Shown here piece by piece: positions 10,664-25,558 of a DNA stretch of 64,000 nt (the first letter of the stretch is position 1; each line of letters begins with the position of its first letter). The position numbers and the translations under genes are program-made. The notes under the pieces are model-generated. The model did not search any database and was not told the origin of the DNA. It saw nothing but the letters and a program-made list of their open reading frames with translations. The DNA comes from Peribolospora baueri (taxonomy: Eukaryota; Basidiomycota; Peribolosporomycetes; Peribolosporales; Peribolosporaceae), in the NCBI GenBank assembly GCA_029717555.1, contig JAMDHS010000088.1, positions 19,411 to 83,410 on the forward strand, read 5' to 3'.

Positions 10664-13600
10664 ATGGCCAGCATGGATGACTGTGCGGATCCGGTAGCTC
10701 GCCTTCAAGAGCTTCGGGCGCTCAAGAACGTTCTCATTGGAAGCCGCCCGAAGAAGCACCTTTTCGCACAAGAAGGTCACGTACAAGGGTGAGTGAGCAG
10801 TTAGCGACCGGAGAGCTCCTTCCTCGCTGCCCAGGTAGTTCAAACTGTGATGAATGCTTCGATTGCAACCAGGATCGTGCCTTTGTTGGCAATTCCTGGG
10901 TCAGACGACGTCTCACAACAGACTCGAGCTCAAGTTGCAACCATCATTGGTGCTCTCGCCAATGGTTTGTGGATATCCCTCTTAACTGCGCTGGTTTATA
11001 GGCCGTCCATTGATAGACTGTACCATGCTTTGCTACATTTTCAGCGCCAGACCCATCCATATTAGAAGTTCTTCTGGCTTGTGGGGTAGTGACGGCTCTT
11101 TTGCACGCCATCTCCGACCTGCAATCAGGTGCACCTTCTGCGTCCGTTTCCCCTTTCACTGCAGCGTCTGAGGGCCGTCCTCCAAACACCTCTCTTTCTG
11201 GTAATGGCTTCAAGCTGCTCGAGAACTCGCTTCGAGCTCTTCGGTCTTTATCCCATGCCATAGCAGATGAAGTAGGACCGCGCGAATGGGGCATAGGCAC
11301 GAATAACGGACGTGGCAGGCCATCAAGAGCTTCGTTAGAGCGTCTTGCTCACCACCGTTCGCCCGAAGTGGAGAGAGACGTAATGAGGCGCGCGTTAGCT
11401 CGGGAAGCCCTTAAAGAGTTGCTAGAGGTAAGCACATTCTGTCATGTTTGCTGTTTATGGTATACCGGAAGTTCCTGCTCGCCTCACCTTTTTCTTACGG
11501 TTGCTGTTCCAGCCTGCAGCCCTGGCCCTCGTCCTGAGGTACCTCTATGTTCCCTTACACGACAATTCCACGTATGATAGTGTCCCTGGCTCGCACCATC
11601 CCGAAGGGTCGGATGTTGCTGCAGCGGAGTTTGGCGCTCGTATTTCCACTCGCCATTCCATCATCGCCGAGTTGGTAGCCTCCATCCTTTCGAAGATCGT
11701 CTTGGCCGCGAGCGCCTTCGACCAAGTTCACGACGGGCCTAGGAGCCATCATGAGGCCAGGCAGACCTTCCCTTCCAGTCTAGGTCATTCGAATCCTCTT
11801 CGATCCCCAACGGGCTTGTTGGCAAGTGACTGTAGTACAGGCGGGAAGGAAGGCCCCACGATATTCTCTCCTTCCCGCAATCTGCCGGTTCGCTTCGACG
11901 AGCATACGATACGGCTTCCCCTCACCTCCAACAAGACCTCATTTCCTCAATCGACGATGTTCGCCGAGGCGACTCGCGAACGACAAAGTCGCATTTTCGC
12001 CATGACTCCGTGCGAAGGCCTGGATAACGGGACACCTGGATCTCCGGAACGTCCGTTCATTCCTAGCACAAGGAAGAAACCGGATAGCTCGGCTGCTCTG
12101 AACGGGAGGTGCGATGTCAAGGGCAAGGGCCGTAGTACCAGCACTGACTCTGTGTCTAGACCTGCAGTGGTCGAGTACTCGATCGGGAAAGCACTGGTGT
12201 CACTGCTAAGTTGTGGGGTCTTCAAGGTGCATACGAATTGCCTTCATTGTCCACAAGTTGCTTTAGCAGGTGGATCTGATTGTCACGTTTTTGTTTACTT
12301 ACCCTGTCCCATTCCTTATTCTCAGACCCAAGAAGCGGCCTTATGGGCACTCTCAGCTCTTGTTCGTGATAACGCCCAACTGTGCCAATGCCTCGTGTCC
12401 CTCAAAGGTATGGAGCAATACTTCGGTTGAACTTGGCTTCAATTGTTCACAGTGGTCAACGCGTGGAGCTCTCAGGCTGAGTTTGCGCTATGGCTGTTCA
12501 TGTTTGGCAGTATCCGCCAGCGCCACTGCCTTGGATGTTATTTCGTCCTTGCTGTGTCAGAAAGCTCCGACGACTAGAGTTGCAGCAGCAGCCTGGTGTG
12601 TTTTCATTGACGTACCTGTTGTCACTGGGCGGAGGGGGGAGCACAATCCTGGGCTAAGTGATCATTGCATGCGCATTTGTGCCTCCAGTCTCGTCAACAT
12701 TGTCAAAATGCAGCGAGTACCGACACAGACAACCATGACATTGATTGCCGTGCTATCCCGGCTGCTCGACGTCAAAAACGGTGGGTCAAGGACGAAAGCA
12801 ACCTTCCTCTTAGGTATGTTTGTCTCAATCCTTATGGTTCTTCGAGCGGCTGCCGCCCATTACAGATGTTGACCCTTCGTGCTTTTCATAAACAGCTCGT
12901 TTGGTTTCAGACGCTCCGGATCTTCAAGTCGCCGTGGTCGAGGATTATGATTGTCTGCGAAAACTGGGCGACATCCTTGTCGAATCGTCTGCGTCTGCCC
13001 ATGCTGCCGACGTCGACATTCGTAGGGTAGTCAAGTCGTCTTCTCTGTCGATCCCCGGGTACATCGACGAATCAGCTAGGCTTCGAGAAGGCGCATTGTT
13101 GACCTTATGTGCGCTGGCCTTTTCGCTCGATGACCTTCGCCGCGCAATCGTGGATTTCTCGCCACCCTTGCTCCCTCAAATTTCGGCTTCTCTTACGTGG
13201 CCCACCGTTGGTGTTCGCCTGGCCGCATGTCAGCTCGTACGCGCACTTTCTCGCAGCGTGTCGATTCTGCGGACAAGTATAGTCGACGCCGAAATTGCCA
13301 AGACCTTACTGGAACTCGTTAAGCGCGGAGGATCTGACGGCTCCGGTTTGTCAGAAGAAGAGTCCTCAACAAAGATGGATGAGGGAGTGGCTGAGGGGGA
13401 GGACGACGCGGTTCTACGCGAGGCAGTCGCCGCGCTTTGTAATCTTGTTCTCGACTTTAGTCCGACCAAGTCATATCTCATCGACCACGGCGGCGTCTCG
13501 CTCCTCGCTCGCCTCAGCAGTCGCGAAGACAATCCGCCGTTGAGGTTGAACGCAGTCTGGGCTCTTAAGAACTTGTTGTGCAGGGCGGGCACTGACATGA

Positions 13601-14485
13601 AGGAGAAGGTGATGAAGGAGTTCGGTTGGGATCGCGCTGCCGCGTGAGTAGTATTGGAGGGGAGGATACCGTTCTTGCTTGCTGGAGCTACATTCAACGA
13701 CCTTACTTTCGTCCCTTTTGATTTCTCCCATCAGATTGGCTATTTCGTCCGACCCGGCGCTGCAAGAACAAGCTCTGAACCTTATTCGTAACCTCGCATC
13801 CGATGACGAGAGCGACATCGAAATGACTGTTCAGGAACTGGGGGATGAGCGTTTCTTCAACATGCTGAGTCGTATACTTGCCGATGACCAGGCTCAGGAA
13901 GCGGTCCGTGTGCAGGTGCGTGATTCGCTTGAGCTTGCCATCGCACGACAGACCGTAAAGCTAATGTCAATCTCTGCTTACTGACGTGGACAGATTGCCT
14001 GGCTCCTCGCGAACGTATCATCCGGCTCGGATGCACGTCGTCGATCCATTCTCGATCGGCCATCCTTCCTCGAGGCCATTATTCAGTTCATGGTACGGTG
14101 ACAGGTTGTCTTGCCAGGTTTTAGAAGTGTCCTTGCCAACTGAGTTTTTCACAACCGGTTTACCCACAACAGAAGCACAACCATGCCGACGTTCGTCTGG
14201 CAGCGGTCTGGTGTGTGATAAACCTAACGCAACGCGAAGAGCGTGAGAGGTGGAGATCGCCATGTGAGTGCCGCACGTTAGGTGATAAGGTCACTGTCAA
14301 GCACGACTTGTCATCTTTTCTCATCTTCGGTATTCCCGTTACGCCCCGTATGGACAGCGCCTGCGTACGATGCCACAAGACGCCTGCGCGACATGGGCTT
14401 CGAGAAGCATCTCCGGGAGTTAAAAGAGGACGTGGCGCTCGACGTGCGAGAGCGGGCTACCATAGCCCTCGAGCAGTTTCAATAG
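10664..14485 (+). CDS. VID28: Armadillo-repeat protein, GID/CTLH subunit VID28 (GID5)/ARMC8-like
   Basis: Twelve exons join(10664..10780,10835..10964,11045..11427,11513..12226,12326..12407,12511..12595,12689..12813,12911..13643,13735..13915,13994..14092,14173..14263,14358..14485) are phase-consistent and give 955 aa. Armadillo helices appear throughout: QELRALKNVLIGSRPKKHLF at the N-terminus, QEAALWALSALVRDNAQLCQ mid-protein, LFSTLV-type and NAVWALKNLLCRAG repeats later, and a C-terminus ending VRERATIALEQFQ. N-terminal LKN.LIG, the WALKN block and an AL-QF ending match ARMC8/VID28, the scaffold that bridges substrate receptors to the GID E3 ligase. A Ser/Pro-rich, probably disordered insert occupies about 11720-12180. 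Exon 1 uses a weak GTACAA donor; the stronger GTGAGT 8 nt downstream breaks frame. Another large ARM protein cannot be excluded. Confidence 0.65.
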
Positions 14486-14804
14486 GCCGGCCCGCGTCGA
14501 CGACGGCCTCCCACTCGTAGTCCTCTCATACCCATCCAAGCTTTGAGGGCTCGAGGGCGTAGTGCGGTCACTGTAAGTATCGAACCGATCCACGGCATGT
14601 AACGCAAGCATCTTTCTTGTGTCGTGCAGCGGGGCCAGAGGTAACGAGAGTAATACATGTGGGGGAAACGAAGGGAGGATCATGTGGAGAGCAAGGTCAA
14701 GCAAGCCCTTGTCCGCTAGATTAAGAGGTACTGCTGCAATCGACGACGAGGCGCTAGGAGTCGGACGAAGGGCGAGGGAGGAGAGATGAAATACGTGACA
14801 TGGT

Positions 14805-16474
<1,670 letters not shown>

Positions 16475-18481
16475 TGTGAAGGGAAGCGGAGTCGGGGTCG
16501 TCGGAGTGGGACAACGGTTGGGGCGAAGGGCAGCGCAGAGCGAGGGCAGGTGGGGAGATGGGGGGTATGAGAAGGGTGGGGAATTGCCGGGGCCTGCCTG
16601 GCGAGTGACGAAGATATGGGGCGAGGTCGAGGGTGTCAGAGGGCGGGGCCTGGCAGAGGTCCGAGGTGTTAGCGAAGACGGGGTGAGTGAATGGCGACGA
16701 GGGGAGCGGGGATGGAGGAAAGAGAAGGAAGAGGAAGAAAGAGAGGATCGTTGTTATATGCACTGCCAGTCAGTGTTCCCTTCCCACCAGCCAGGGCGGC
16801 GGCAGGAAGCGGACCGCCTTTGACCGCCTTGGGCGTAATAGACCGCAATGCGGCGCACGCGCTCCGACGCCCGAGCCGACGCGCCCGTGGCGTGGAGCCT
16901 TTCGGCGAGAAGGAGGGGCCGACGATTGGATTGGCCTCCATCGCCAGCGCCACGCACAACTCGACGAGGCTATTTACTATTTACAGTAAGCACACTACGG
17001 CTATCCGTGCACTAACGAGGGAACGCAAGCTACGGCGTGACAGAACCCCCCCACCTCCGATGGACTCATTGCACTCGGCAAGGCAAGGCAAGGCAAGCCA
17101 GACCCACCCACCCTCTCCGCCCGCTCGACAACTTTCCCCGCGGCTTCGCTCTCATCACAATCCTCGGAACCCTCGGCCCTGCTCTTCGGCTAGCCCCAAA
17201 TACATCTAGTCGTAGATAGAGACAGACAGACAGATAGACACGACTCGTTCGTTCTTCACATACATCACGATCCCCACCGCAGATCCCACCAGGAAAGAAA
17301 CTTGGGGCACGGCAAACGAGCGGTGCGCCGGACGGACGTAAGCGGATGTGGACAGGCGGCGCCGAGGGTGGTCGGGCGGCGTCAAGCCGTCAGCCGTCAG
17401 CCGTCAGCACGGTCGAACGGGGCGGCACAACAACGTCCAGCAAAGGAAGGGAGGCGGAGGGCAGGTACGTGGTGCGTTTGCACGCGTCCGAGAGACCGGG
17501 CAGCCCGGACGGTGACAGCGAGCTACACCACCAAGTCGAAGAAGTGAAGCCAAAGACTTGCCAGCGTCGTCTCGTCTCGCCCCTTTTCCTTCGGGGATGG
17601 AGGCGATTTGCTTCCGAGCCCCCGGATGCCAGCAAGGCAGCGTCGGCGTCAAGTTGCACGGAAGGAGGACGGCGTCCCGAAGAACGTTGCGTGTATTCAA
17701 GGAGAGATTTGAAGCTCCCATCCCACTGCCGGTGCCGGGCCTGGAGGTTTAAGAGAACGGTACCGACAGAGCACAGAAGGCGCGACTGCGACGACAGACC
17801 CAAGGTCGTTCGTTTCGTTGGAACGAAGAAGAAGACAGAACGTGTACACGACATCTCATATCCAAGGCTTGTTCAATCCTTTGGTCTACGTCGATCCGTC
17901 ACTCCGTCCAAGACGCCCAAAGGTTTCATCGCGTCCAGCCGTCGCCGCAGCCCGTCTCGTCGTTGTCGTCCGAACCTCCGCCCCGCGACGTTTCTGCCAG
18001 AACCGTTGACGTTTGGCATATTATGCACAAGATGACATTGAGAAGGGACAGAGTTGGTGTCCTCCATCCTTTCACAAAACTTGCTGTCCGCGAACTTCCT
18101 TTTTACCCGCCATCATGACGCCCTTTGGGCCTCCGCTCTCCGGACTCCTCACTGAAAGTGCTGTCCCACCAACGCAAGCGCAGCCGGCCTCGCAACGGCG
18201 GAGGGGCTGCCAGGGCAAACAGTTTCTCACGTTTCTTCGTTACCATCACCATCCAAGGTAAGGGGGTGCGTGGGGGTTTGAGTAATGAACCCAGGAGCAA
18301 AACCATCGCTCCGTCGTCAAGGGGAGCAGCCCGGCAGCCTTGGGCCCGACGATGTCCGCACATATCCGCCAAGCGACCTCCGATCAGCCGCCGTCGACGA
18401 CGAAGCGGTATGAACGCCTAAAACCCACGCGCACCTCTGGACGTCCACTCCGCCACGCCCTCGACCAAGGCTACTCTGCAA
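16475..18481. other. 2-kb divergent intergenic region between MAPK and TFC4
   Basis: Contains several open frames on both strands (for example 17346-18035 plus) but no family motif or phase-consistent exon chain. Short direct runs occur (agccgtc repeated at about 17388-17406; gaca repeats at 17220-17240). The 18110-18420 stretch has a possible two-exon small ORF, too weak to call. Probably promoters and leaders for both neighbours. Confidence 0.5.
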
Positions 18482-21400
18482 ATGGCAGCGGCAAACGCCC
18501 GGACGACGGGCGAAAATAAAAGTCGGCGCGAGGGCGGACAGTGGGACGATAATGTCGAGCCAGCCGACGCCGAACTTGTGGGTGCGAGCGGAAGTGACTC
18601 CTTCTCCGACGAGAGTTTGTCCGACTTGAGCGGCGCCGAGGATATCGACTGGCCGCTATACGGCGACGATGATAGCGCAGTTGACAGCGACGATCCAACC
18701 TACGAGCCCGAAGAAGAAGAAGGGACCTCGAACCGGAGAAAGAGAAAGGCCACAGGAGGACCGCCGGTTGCAGACGAAGATGACAACGAGACGGCCGAGT
18801 TTGAGGAGGACGAATTCGGGTGAGGGGAGCTAGCAGGCGGAGCGGGCCCGTTCCGTTGCTTTCGTCGTTCAGGCGTTCAAGTATTTTGTTTCTTCTCTCT
18901 TTCAGTCGTCTTATCGATGCACTCCAGGAGGCGTCTCCGAACGACCCCGACTCAACTGCCGCATTGAGCCGCGAGTGGGATCGCTCCCTTGGCGAGGAAA
19001 TGGACGACCTGTACGATGATCTGAGAGGAGCCAGCGGCATCGGAAAGAGGAAGAAGGGTAAAGGCAAGGTAAGGGATCCGTCGAAGCGTTCGTTCCCGAC
19101 GGACCACGCATTCATTGATCTTTCCCTCTACATCCCTCTTCCCCCCTCTGATGAATGCTCGAAAAGATGCGTCGAACGGTCCGAGAGGCGCAGCTTTCCA
19201 GCGAAGTTCGCGCACTGCTCGGCTCTGCGAACATGAAGTACATCAGCCAGGACTACCAAGCTGCAATTCAGGATGTCCGTGAGATTATCCGCATCGACCC
19301 TGCTGTCAAGCACGCCTGGTACACTCTCGCCTCCTGCTACGACGAATTAGGCGAAAAGGAACGCGCTCTGCAGACTAGGATCGTTGCAGCACACCTCACT
19401 CGACATGCCGCCGACGAATGGAAGTCACTCGCAATGCAGAGCCGGTACGTTCCTATTTAGGTTGAGGAAGTCTATTCACTTTCGTCCTTTGATTTTGAGG
19501 CGGTCTGACGTTGATCGTCGCATTTCGCTTTTAATTGTCAAAGCGATTTCGGTCTTCTTCAGCAGGCCGTGTACTGTTATCGGCAAGCCATCAAGACGAA
19601 CAAAGACGACGTGGACGCCATCTGGGATCACTCTTTTCTTTTGAAAGAGATGGGTCGTACCCGAGCCGTAAGTCTTGGTTCCGTTCGCCCTCCTTGTCGT
19701 ACAATCGTTCTGCAAGGTTGAATGAAAGCTTAGCTCAACTTTAAAACTCTATCTCTTCATTGCCTTTCTGGTACTGCGACAGGCTGCAGCAGGCTTTAAA
19801 CAGCTGCTCACGCTGGAGCCATCCAACATGAGCGTCCTCCGCGAACTCTGGCCTCTGCTCGTCCAACTCGGTGACAGTGCCCTCGCCGTGAAACTATTGA
19901 CAAATGCGTTCGAGCACTTTCAACGACGATATCCAGACCCAAACGTCTTATTCTCGACCATGCAAAACGAGGACGGTACCATCACCGAGACTGTCGATCG
20001 ATTTGGCGCAAGGGATCTTGGTCCCCTCGCCGATATGCTCATGCTGGGGCATCAGCCCATGAAGGCTATCAAAGTCCTCAAGGACGGTGCGAGGTGGTTG
20101 CAGGGCAGAAAACATGAAACGTGGTGGCAGGTCCTGGACGATGACCGAGAGTTTGACGAGCCTAGTCGCCAAGGAAGAGAGGGCGACGGTGGAGCCTCCG
20201 CTGCAGGAGTGGCCAAGAGGGTTGAGAGTGCCAAAATTTTTGGCTTGGACCTCGATCTGCGGGTTAGGCTGGGTAAGGCCAGGCTCCAGGCAGGCGACGT
20301 TGAGGAAGGCAAAGTGAGCATTTTCGACCTCATCGATCAGTTTTGAAGCGCGGACGTCGTGACTAATCCCGTTGTCTCTGTATTCCTGCTTCCCTTGCAG
20401 CATCATTTGAATATATGCGTGCAGAACGACGACGTCGTCGACAATCCTGAGCTCGTCGGAGATGTGGCGGACGCTTTCTTCGAGAACGGATTGCTGGAGG
20501 AGGCTAGGCAGGTTTTTACCGAGATGGTCGAGTACGAGCTGGTGCGTTCACCTCTGGCGGATTTGGGAGGTGATAGGTCCTAAGCTGATATTTGTTCCAC
20601 TTCTCAGCTTAACACACCCGGGGTCTGGCAGAAAATCGGCGACTGCTGTCGGGGACTTGATCTGCTGGACGATGCAGTGAATGCGTACACGACGGGTACG
20701 TTGCCTTGTTTTAGCACTTTGTTCTGCACTCCTGCTCTCACCTTTTCGAGACGATCATTCTGACTTTTCTGGTTTTGCAGCGTTAGAAGGGGATCCAGAC
20801 AATCTCGACTGTAAGATGGCCCTGGCGCACGTGTGCGAACTGCGCGGACAGAAAGAGAAGGCACTTGACCTGGTCCAACAAGGTAAGTCAACAAATCACT
20901 TTGACAGGATTGGAGTTGGCCTTATAAGTAAGTTTTCTTTTCTCCTTTCCTGGTAGTCCTTCGAGCGAGGGCCCAGCAACCGCAACAGGAGCCATCAGCA
21001 CCTCCTTTACCGGCCGAGGAACGCACGCAGCCGATTTCTCTGTTCGACGAGAGTCAACAAAATCGTGAAGGAGTGTTTGGACGGCCTTCGATGGCAGGGT
21101 TCATGTCACGAGAGCACCGACAGGCTCTCGAGCTTGAGCGAACTCGCCAAGTCCAGGAAAGCTGGAAAGCGCTCGATCTGCTGGAGGAGGGCGCCTTTTT
21201 CGATGGCTGGTGGAAGAAAGACGTCGCCCTCGGCCCCGATGGACGACAATGGCTGGAGACCGCCGGTCGTCTCATCGAAGGCTTCCGAGAGACCAAGCCG
21301 CTCTTTCCCAGCGATAAGGTAATTACGTTTGTCGTTATCGATTAGAGTGTCGCGCCGTGGTCACTGTACGCTCAACCCCCCTGGCCTCTCATCTGTTTGC

Positions 21401-23170
21401 CATTTCCTATTCGGCCGGGGTCTGCCTCAGTACAAAAAATTCGTTGGACTAAATGCGGGATACGGCAAGAGGAAGAACCGGGAGGCGGCTCAGCAAGACC
21501 CCCAAACACAGGCCATGGACATGATGTCGCGAATCCAAAACTCGATGGGTGAGATCGATCTCCTCGACATCGTCCTCTCGCATGTATCTGACTTTGCCTC
21601 GGGTCGGTTGGTCACGACAAAGTTAATGACGAGGACTTAAGGGCGAGGCTGGAGGGTAACGAAGCGGGCGAAGTGGACGTTTTCCGAGGTTTCAACTTTG
21701 ACGATTGGATCCTTTTGTTCATGAAGGTAGGCTCGGGTCTGCAGAGTTTCGGAGTCGCGGCCAGGTTTACGGATCTGACAGGCTTTCTCCTTGCTAGTAT
21801 GCGTTCGCCTTGACGAAGACGGGCGAACGGCAGCTTGCAGACGAGGTTTTGCGCCACCTGCTCACGTCCAATGTCGTGACACGCTTCGAGGAGAGGACGA
21901 CAGCGTTGAGACTATGCATCTCTGGTGGGTCCACGCGCTCGTCTGTCTCTTAGACAGCAAGCGCGCTAATCGTCTGACCTCGCTTGCTTTCGTAGCTTGC
22001 GCACTCAACGATGGCGACTATATCACCGCGATCGACGAGATACGCGCACTTTCGTTCCAGTATCAATTCCACAACGCGCCTTGGCATCTGATGACCGCAA
22101 TCGCGGCGAGCGGGGGTTTGACGGCGGCGGATGCATTCATCGCCAATAAGATCCAAAAGGCCATGCTACGCAGCGTCCGACTTACGGACTGGGCCGTCGA
22201 TGGGAAGCCGCTCAAGTGGTTAGAGCGTAGGAAACACTGGGCTCGTCCGCCGAAGAAACAGCAAGTCAAATCTCGCTTCCGGACGGACGCTGTGGATGCC
22301 GCTGGCAATGAGGACGCGGAAGACAGTGATGCGGACGCAGCGAGTTCCAGCGGTAGCGAGGGAGGCATGAGCGGGGTGGAGAGCTCGACCCACAATCCAA
22401 TTCCCCTTCCGAGCAAACCCAGCCCTGTCCTTCTCATGACGTACGGACATATATTGCATGTCGCAAAAAGTTATCAAGCTTCCCTCGGTAAGTTTCCGAC
22501 CGGAAGCCTTCAGGCGTCAGATACCTTCCTGAGATTCCCCCGTTGCGCCTATTTTCTTCCTTTTTTCCAGCATACTATCTTCGCGCATATGAACTTTGTC
22601 CAGAAGACCCTCTAGTGTGCCTGCAAACGGGGATTGCATACGTCCATCGGGCGATGCAAAGGCAGGTCGACAACCGGCACTTCATGTTGACTCAGGTAAT
22701 TAATTAGTGTTCCCAGCTCCAGTGTATTCCATTATCAACGCGGCTTTTTGCAGGGTCTCGCCTTCCTTCATCAGTATCGGAGGATCAAAGGACCATGCGC
22801 GGAGGTCGAATTCAACATAGCCAGAGCATTTCACCAGATTGGTGAGAGTCGTATGACGAGCCCGTCATTTCTCGGACAGTACTGACCATTTGGCATCCCC
22901 TCAGGCTTGTTGAGCTTGGCTGTATCCCACTATGAAAAAGTGCTCAGGGCATCAGAACAGGTGAGACCATAGCCTGAAAGATGAAGCCTGAGCACCTCGT
23001 TTACTTGGACACTGAACGAGTCTCGCTTGTATGCTTGTGCGCAGGACGAGGCGAGGCCTGGTTCGAGTGATCTCCGCCGAGAGACAGCATACAATCTGGC
23101 GACCATCTATACCACCACTGGAGCCAGTCATCTCGCTTACGACCTGTATCATAAATATCTCACGCTGTAA
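18482..23170 (+). CDS. TFC4: Transcription factor IIIC TPR subunit (TFC4/GTF3C3)
   Basis: Seventeen exons join(18482..18819,18906..19068,19167..19444,19544..19667,19783..20313,20401..20541,20608..20695,20781..20882,20957..21318,21431..21548,21623..21726,21798..21924,21996..22487,22571..22695,22754..22841,22905..22960,23045..23170) keep frame and encode 1120 aa. The N-terminal ~170 residues are very acidic. Tetratricopeptide repeats follow: MKYISQDYQAAIQDVREIIR, WYTLASCYDELGEKERALQT, AVYCYRQAIKTNKDDVDAIW, and at the C-terminus YYLRAYELCPEDPLVCLQTG, GLAFLHQYRRIKGPCAEVEF, NIARAFHQIGLLSLAVSHYE and HLAYDLYHKY. Length, acidic head, two TPR blocks split by a linker and the C-terminal TPR wording match TFC4 (tau131), which binds BDP1/BRF1 and recruits TFIIIB to tRNA and 5S genes. 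Confidence 0.9.
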
Positions 23171-23419
23171 AACAGAGCTCCGTACCAGGGCCGCCTGGCC
23201 GCTGCACATAACATACCTTTGGTGCTCTCATTGACAAGTGGATATGCTAACAAGCAGGCATCGGTTCTTCAGTTCTTGCTGCACGACAGAGCGACAGACG
23301 CTCTGCGAGACCCCCCAGCAAGATCGCCACCCAATCATTGTAACCATTGACGCCAAGACTGGCAAGCACATCTACACTTCTATAAAGGTACGTCTGTATC
23401 CATCTATCCATCGCATCCA

Positions 23420-24801
23420 TTAGTTCTCCAATAGCATCTTCTTTGTCCGTTCGAAGATCTGATCCACCTCTGCCGCGTGCTTCTTCGTGAGTTCTTCGAC
23501 CTGTGCGCGTGGAGATCAAATGAGCGTGTCAAAATGACGTTACTTCGAAAGAGGCCTCCTTGACAATGACGAACCTTCTTGATTTCTTTCGTCCCCTCGC
23601 TCTGTCCGATCGCCTTGCCATCCACGTCCGCCTTGATTTCCTTTTGGGCCTGGTGTCTCGCCGCGCGCACCGAGACGCGCGCGTATTCACATAGTTTCGT
23701 CGCTTCTTTCACCAGCATCTGCCGAGTGTCTGATGTCGGCCTGTCCAGGTTAAGATTGTGGAGAGGAGAGGAGGTGAGTCCGCTCTTCGTGTGAACAAAC
23801 TGGTGCTCTTATGACGAGGGCAAAAACACATGCTCACTTGGGTACCGGAACACGCAGCACGCCTTCTTCTGCGCTCGTGGGTGACTTCTGGGGCGTGACG
23901 CCAAGATTGGCCATGTGGATCGCTCGCTCTACGTGTTTGACCATCTAATTCGACCGCGGAAATCAAGCACCAGGCGGTCAAACACGTATCAGCATCAAGA
24001 GGTTCGCTCAACGGCCTGTGAAATCACCACTCGAGTTGGCTTGCGACTACTCACCTCAGGATCAAAGCACGTAACCAGCAATGCGCCATCGCGGACACCA
24101 ACCGTGGCGATCTCTTGCAGAGAATACGTCGCCTTGCTTCCCCCGCCACCGGTCTCATCCGGTAGCTCTACGCGAACCGGGTCGAGCATGCCTGAGGAAA
24201 GAGGCGGCCAGGGGAGGGGGACGGAGTTGCAGAGTATGTTGAATGAGCAAGCGCGCCAAACACGAGAAAACGGACAAAGCATGCCGTGACGGCAAGGAAG
24301 GCGACAGACACACTCACTAGGGCTGACTCTGCCCACCTTTCCCACCAACGCCGTGACGTGAGACTTGGCTCTCTCCACCGCCCTCTTCATATTGCCCTCA
24401 ATGACCTCCATATCAAATTTCTGCCCGGGCGAGTCCGCGTCCCCTGCTCGATGTCTCGCGTCCTCTTCCGCTCCTTCCTCCTCTCCCCGACCGTGCCCCT
24501 GGTTGCGGGAGCCTTTGGTCTGCTTCGAGCCCTTGGATTTATAGCGGCGCTGTTGATGGGACGGAGGTTGGCGATGTTGAGGCATTGGGGATTGGGTCTG
24601 GAAGAGGGCCCCCGTTGCCATGCTGGAGGAAGTCGGGCCTCGGTGCCGGAGGAGGGGAACGCTCGCTGTCGTATACAGCGAAGAGGATGAAGTTGTGACA
24701 GATGGTCGGAACAGAGGGAGCGGCGAAGGAAGGAAGGGCTTGGAGCAGACGCAAAGCGCGCCTCTAGCGGCAAGGAGCGACCTGCCTGCTGAGACAGTCA
24801 T
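23420..24801 (-). CDS. RRF1: Mitochondrial ribosome recycling factor
   Basis: Exons complement(join(23420..23500,23575..23740,23838..23944,24055..24191,24318..24801)) encode 324 aa. The first ~110 residues are Arg/Ser-rich, suiting a mitochondrial presequence. The RRF fold follows: RAVERAKSHVTALVGKVGRV spliced to SPSMLDPVRVELPD, ATYSLQEIATVGVRDGALLV, MVKHVERAIHMANLGVTPQ, LRVPVPKPTSDTRQMLVKEA, VSVRAARHQAQKEIK, ending VDQIFERTKKMLLEN. RRF with elongation factor G2 splits post-termination mitoribosomes. An earlier in-frame ATG (24960) exists; 24801 is preferred because what follows looks like a targeting peptide. Confidence 0.92.
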
Positions 24802-25005
24802 GGTTTGGAGGTGCGCTGTATGCGAGCCTGCGATGGGTATTGATGCTACGTATCGTCGTGCTCCTCCTCGCCTCGCAAGAAAGGAAAGAAGGCCGGCGGA
24901 GAGAGGCGAGAAGAAGTAGATCGCTCCCGGTGGTCGCCGCAGCAAGTCGGCACCCACCATATATGCCGCTGTCGTCCTTCCTTGTCTTCTTGCTCATTCT
25001 CTCCA
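24802..25005. promoter_or_regulatory. Short divergent promoter
   Basis: Only 204 bp lie between the RRF start and the start of the small plus-strand gene, so they probably share a bidirectional promoter. Confidence 0.4.
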
Positions 25006-25558
25006 ATGGCGAACCCATCAAGAGCCCAGCAGGAAACATACTTTCGAAGAGTGGCGGGAAACGAGCGGCCTACTAGGCTCCAGAGAGGCTCGCAGGCGGC
25101 CGCTTTCATTTTAGCCTCAGGTATGAACCCGGTTTTGTCCACGTCTTGAGCGCCCGGGCCGATCTGAGGCTGGCGCACTCAAAGGAGATCTGCGTCTCGT
25201 CTCGTCTCGCTTCACCGCATATCCCACAGCGTCCGCAGTCTACTTTGTGCTTTTCGCAGACTTTGGCCCAAAGGAGCATTGCTTCAGTCCGGTAAGCGCT
25301 TCTTCCTCCGTCTCCGGGTTTTGGTCCTTCGAGCTCTCTCATCTCGTTAACCTCGGTAGCTCATCGATCCGTCGGTTCCTTCCCTCGGACATATCGTTTC
25401 TCCCTTTTTTCCCCGGCCAGGTCCGCCGCTGGTTCGCAGAACAGCGGTCGGCCTTCTGGACGCTTGACGCTTCCGAGCGTAGCTTTGCACGGAGGAGACG
25501 CGAGGTGAACGGTGCTCATCAACATGCAGATGGGAAGGAGGAGCCGGTCTCCTCCTGA
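25006..25558 (+). CDS. Small unrecognised protein (94 aa), three exons
   Basis: join(25006..25120,25260..25291,25421..25558) has canonical splice sites and stays in frame from ATG to TGA, including a 32-nt middle exon. The product begins MANPSRAQQETYFRRVAGNE, continues through ILASDFGPKEHCFSPVRRWF and ends KEEPVSS. It is basic, with a Trp/Arg-rich middle (RRWFAEQRSAFW) and no membrane helix or signal peptide. Divergent from the mitochondrial RRF gene. I do not recognise the family. Confidence 0.45.

Noticed and set aside
10781-10834. Stronger GTGAGT donor for exon 1 of the armadillo gene
   Set aside because: Using it produces an immediate in-frame stop; the weaker GTACAA donor keeps the conserved frame.
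17302-18421. Overlapping plus-strand ORFs, including a possible small two-exon gene
   Set aside because: No conserved motif and no phase-consistent exon chain; low-complexity Arg/Ser composition.
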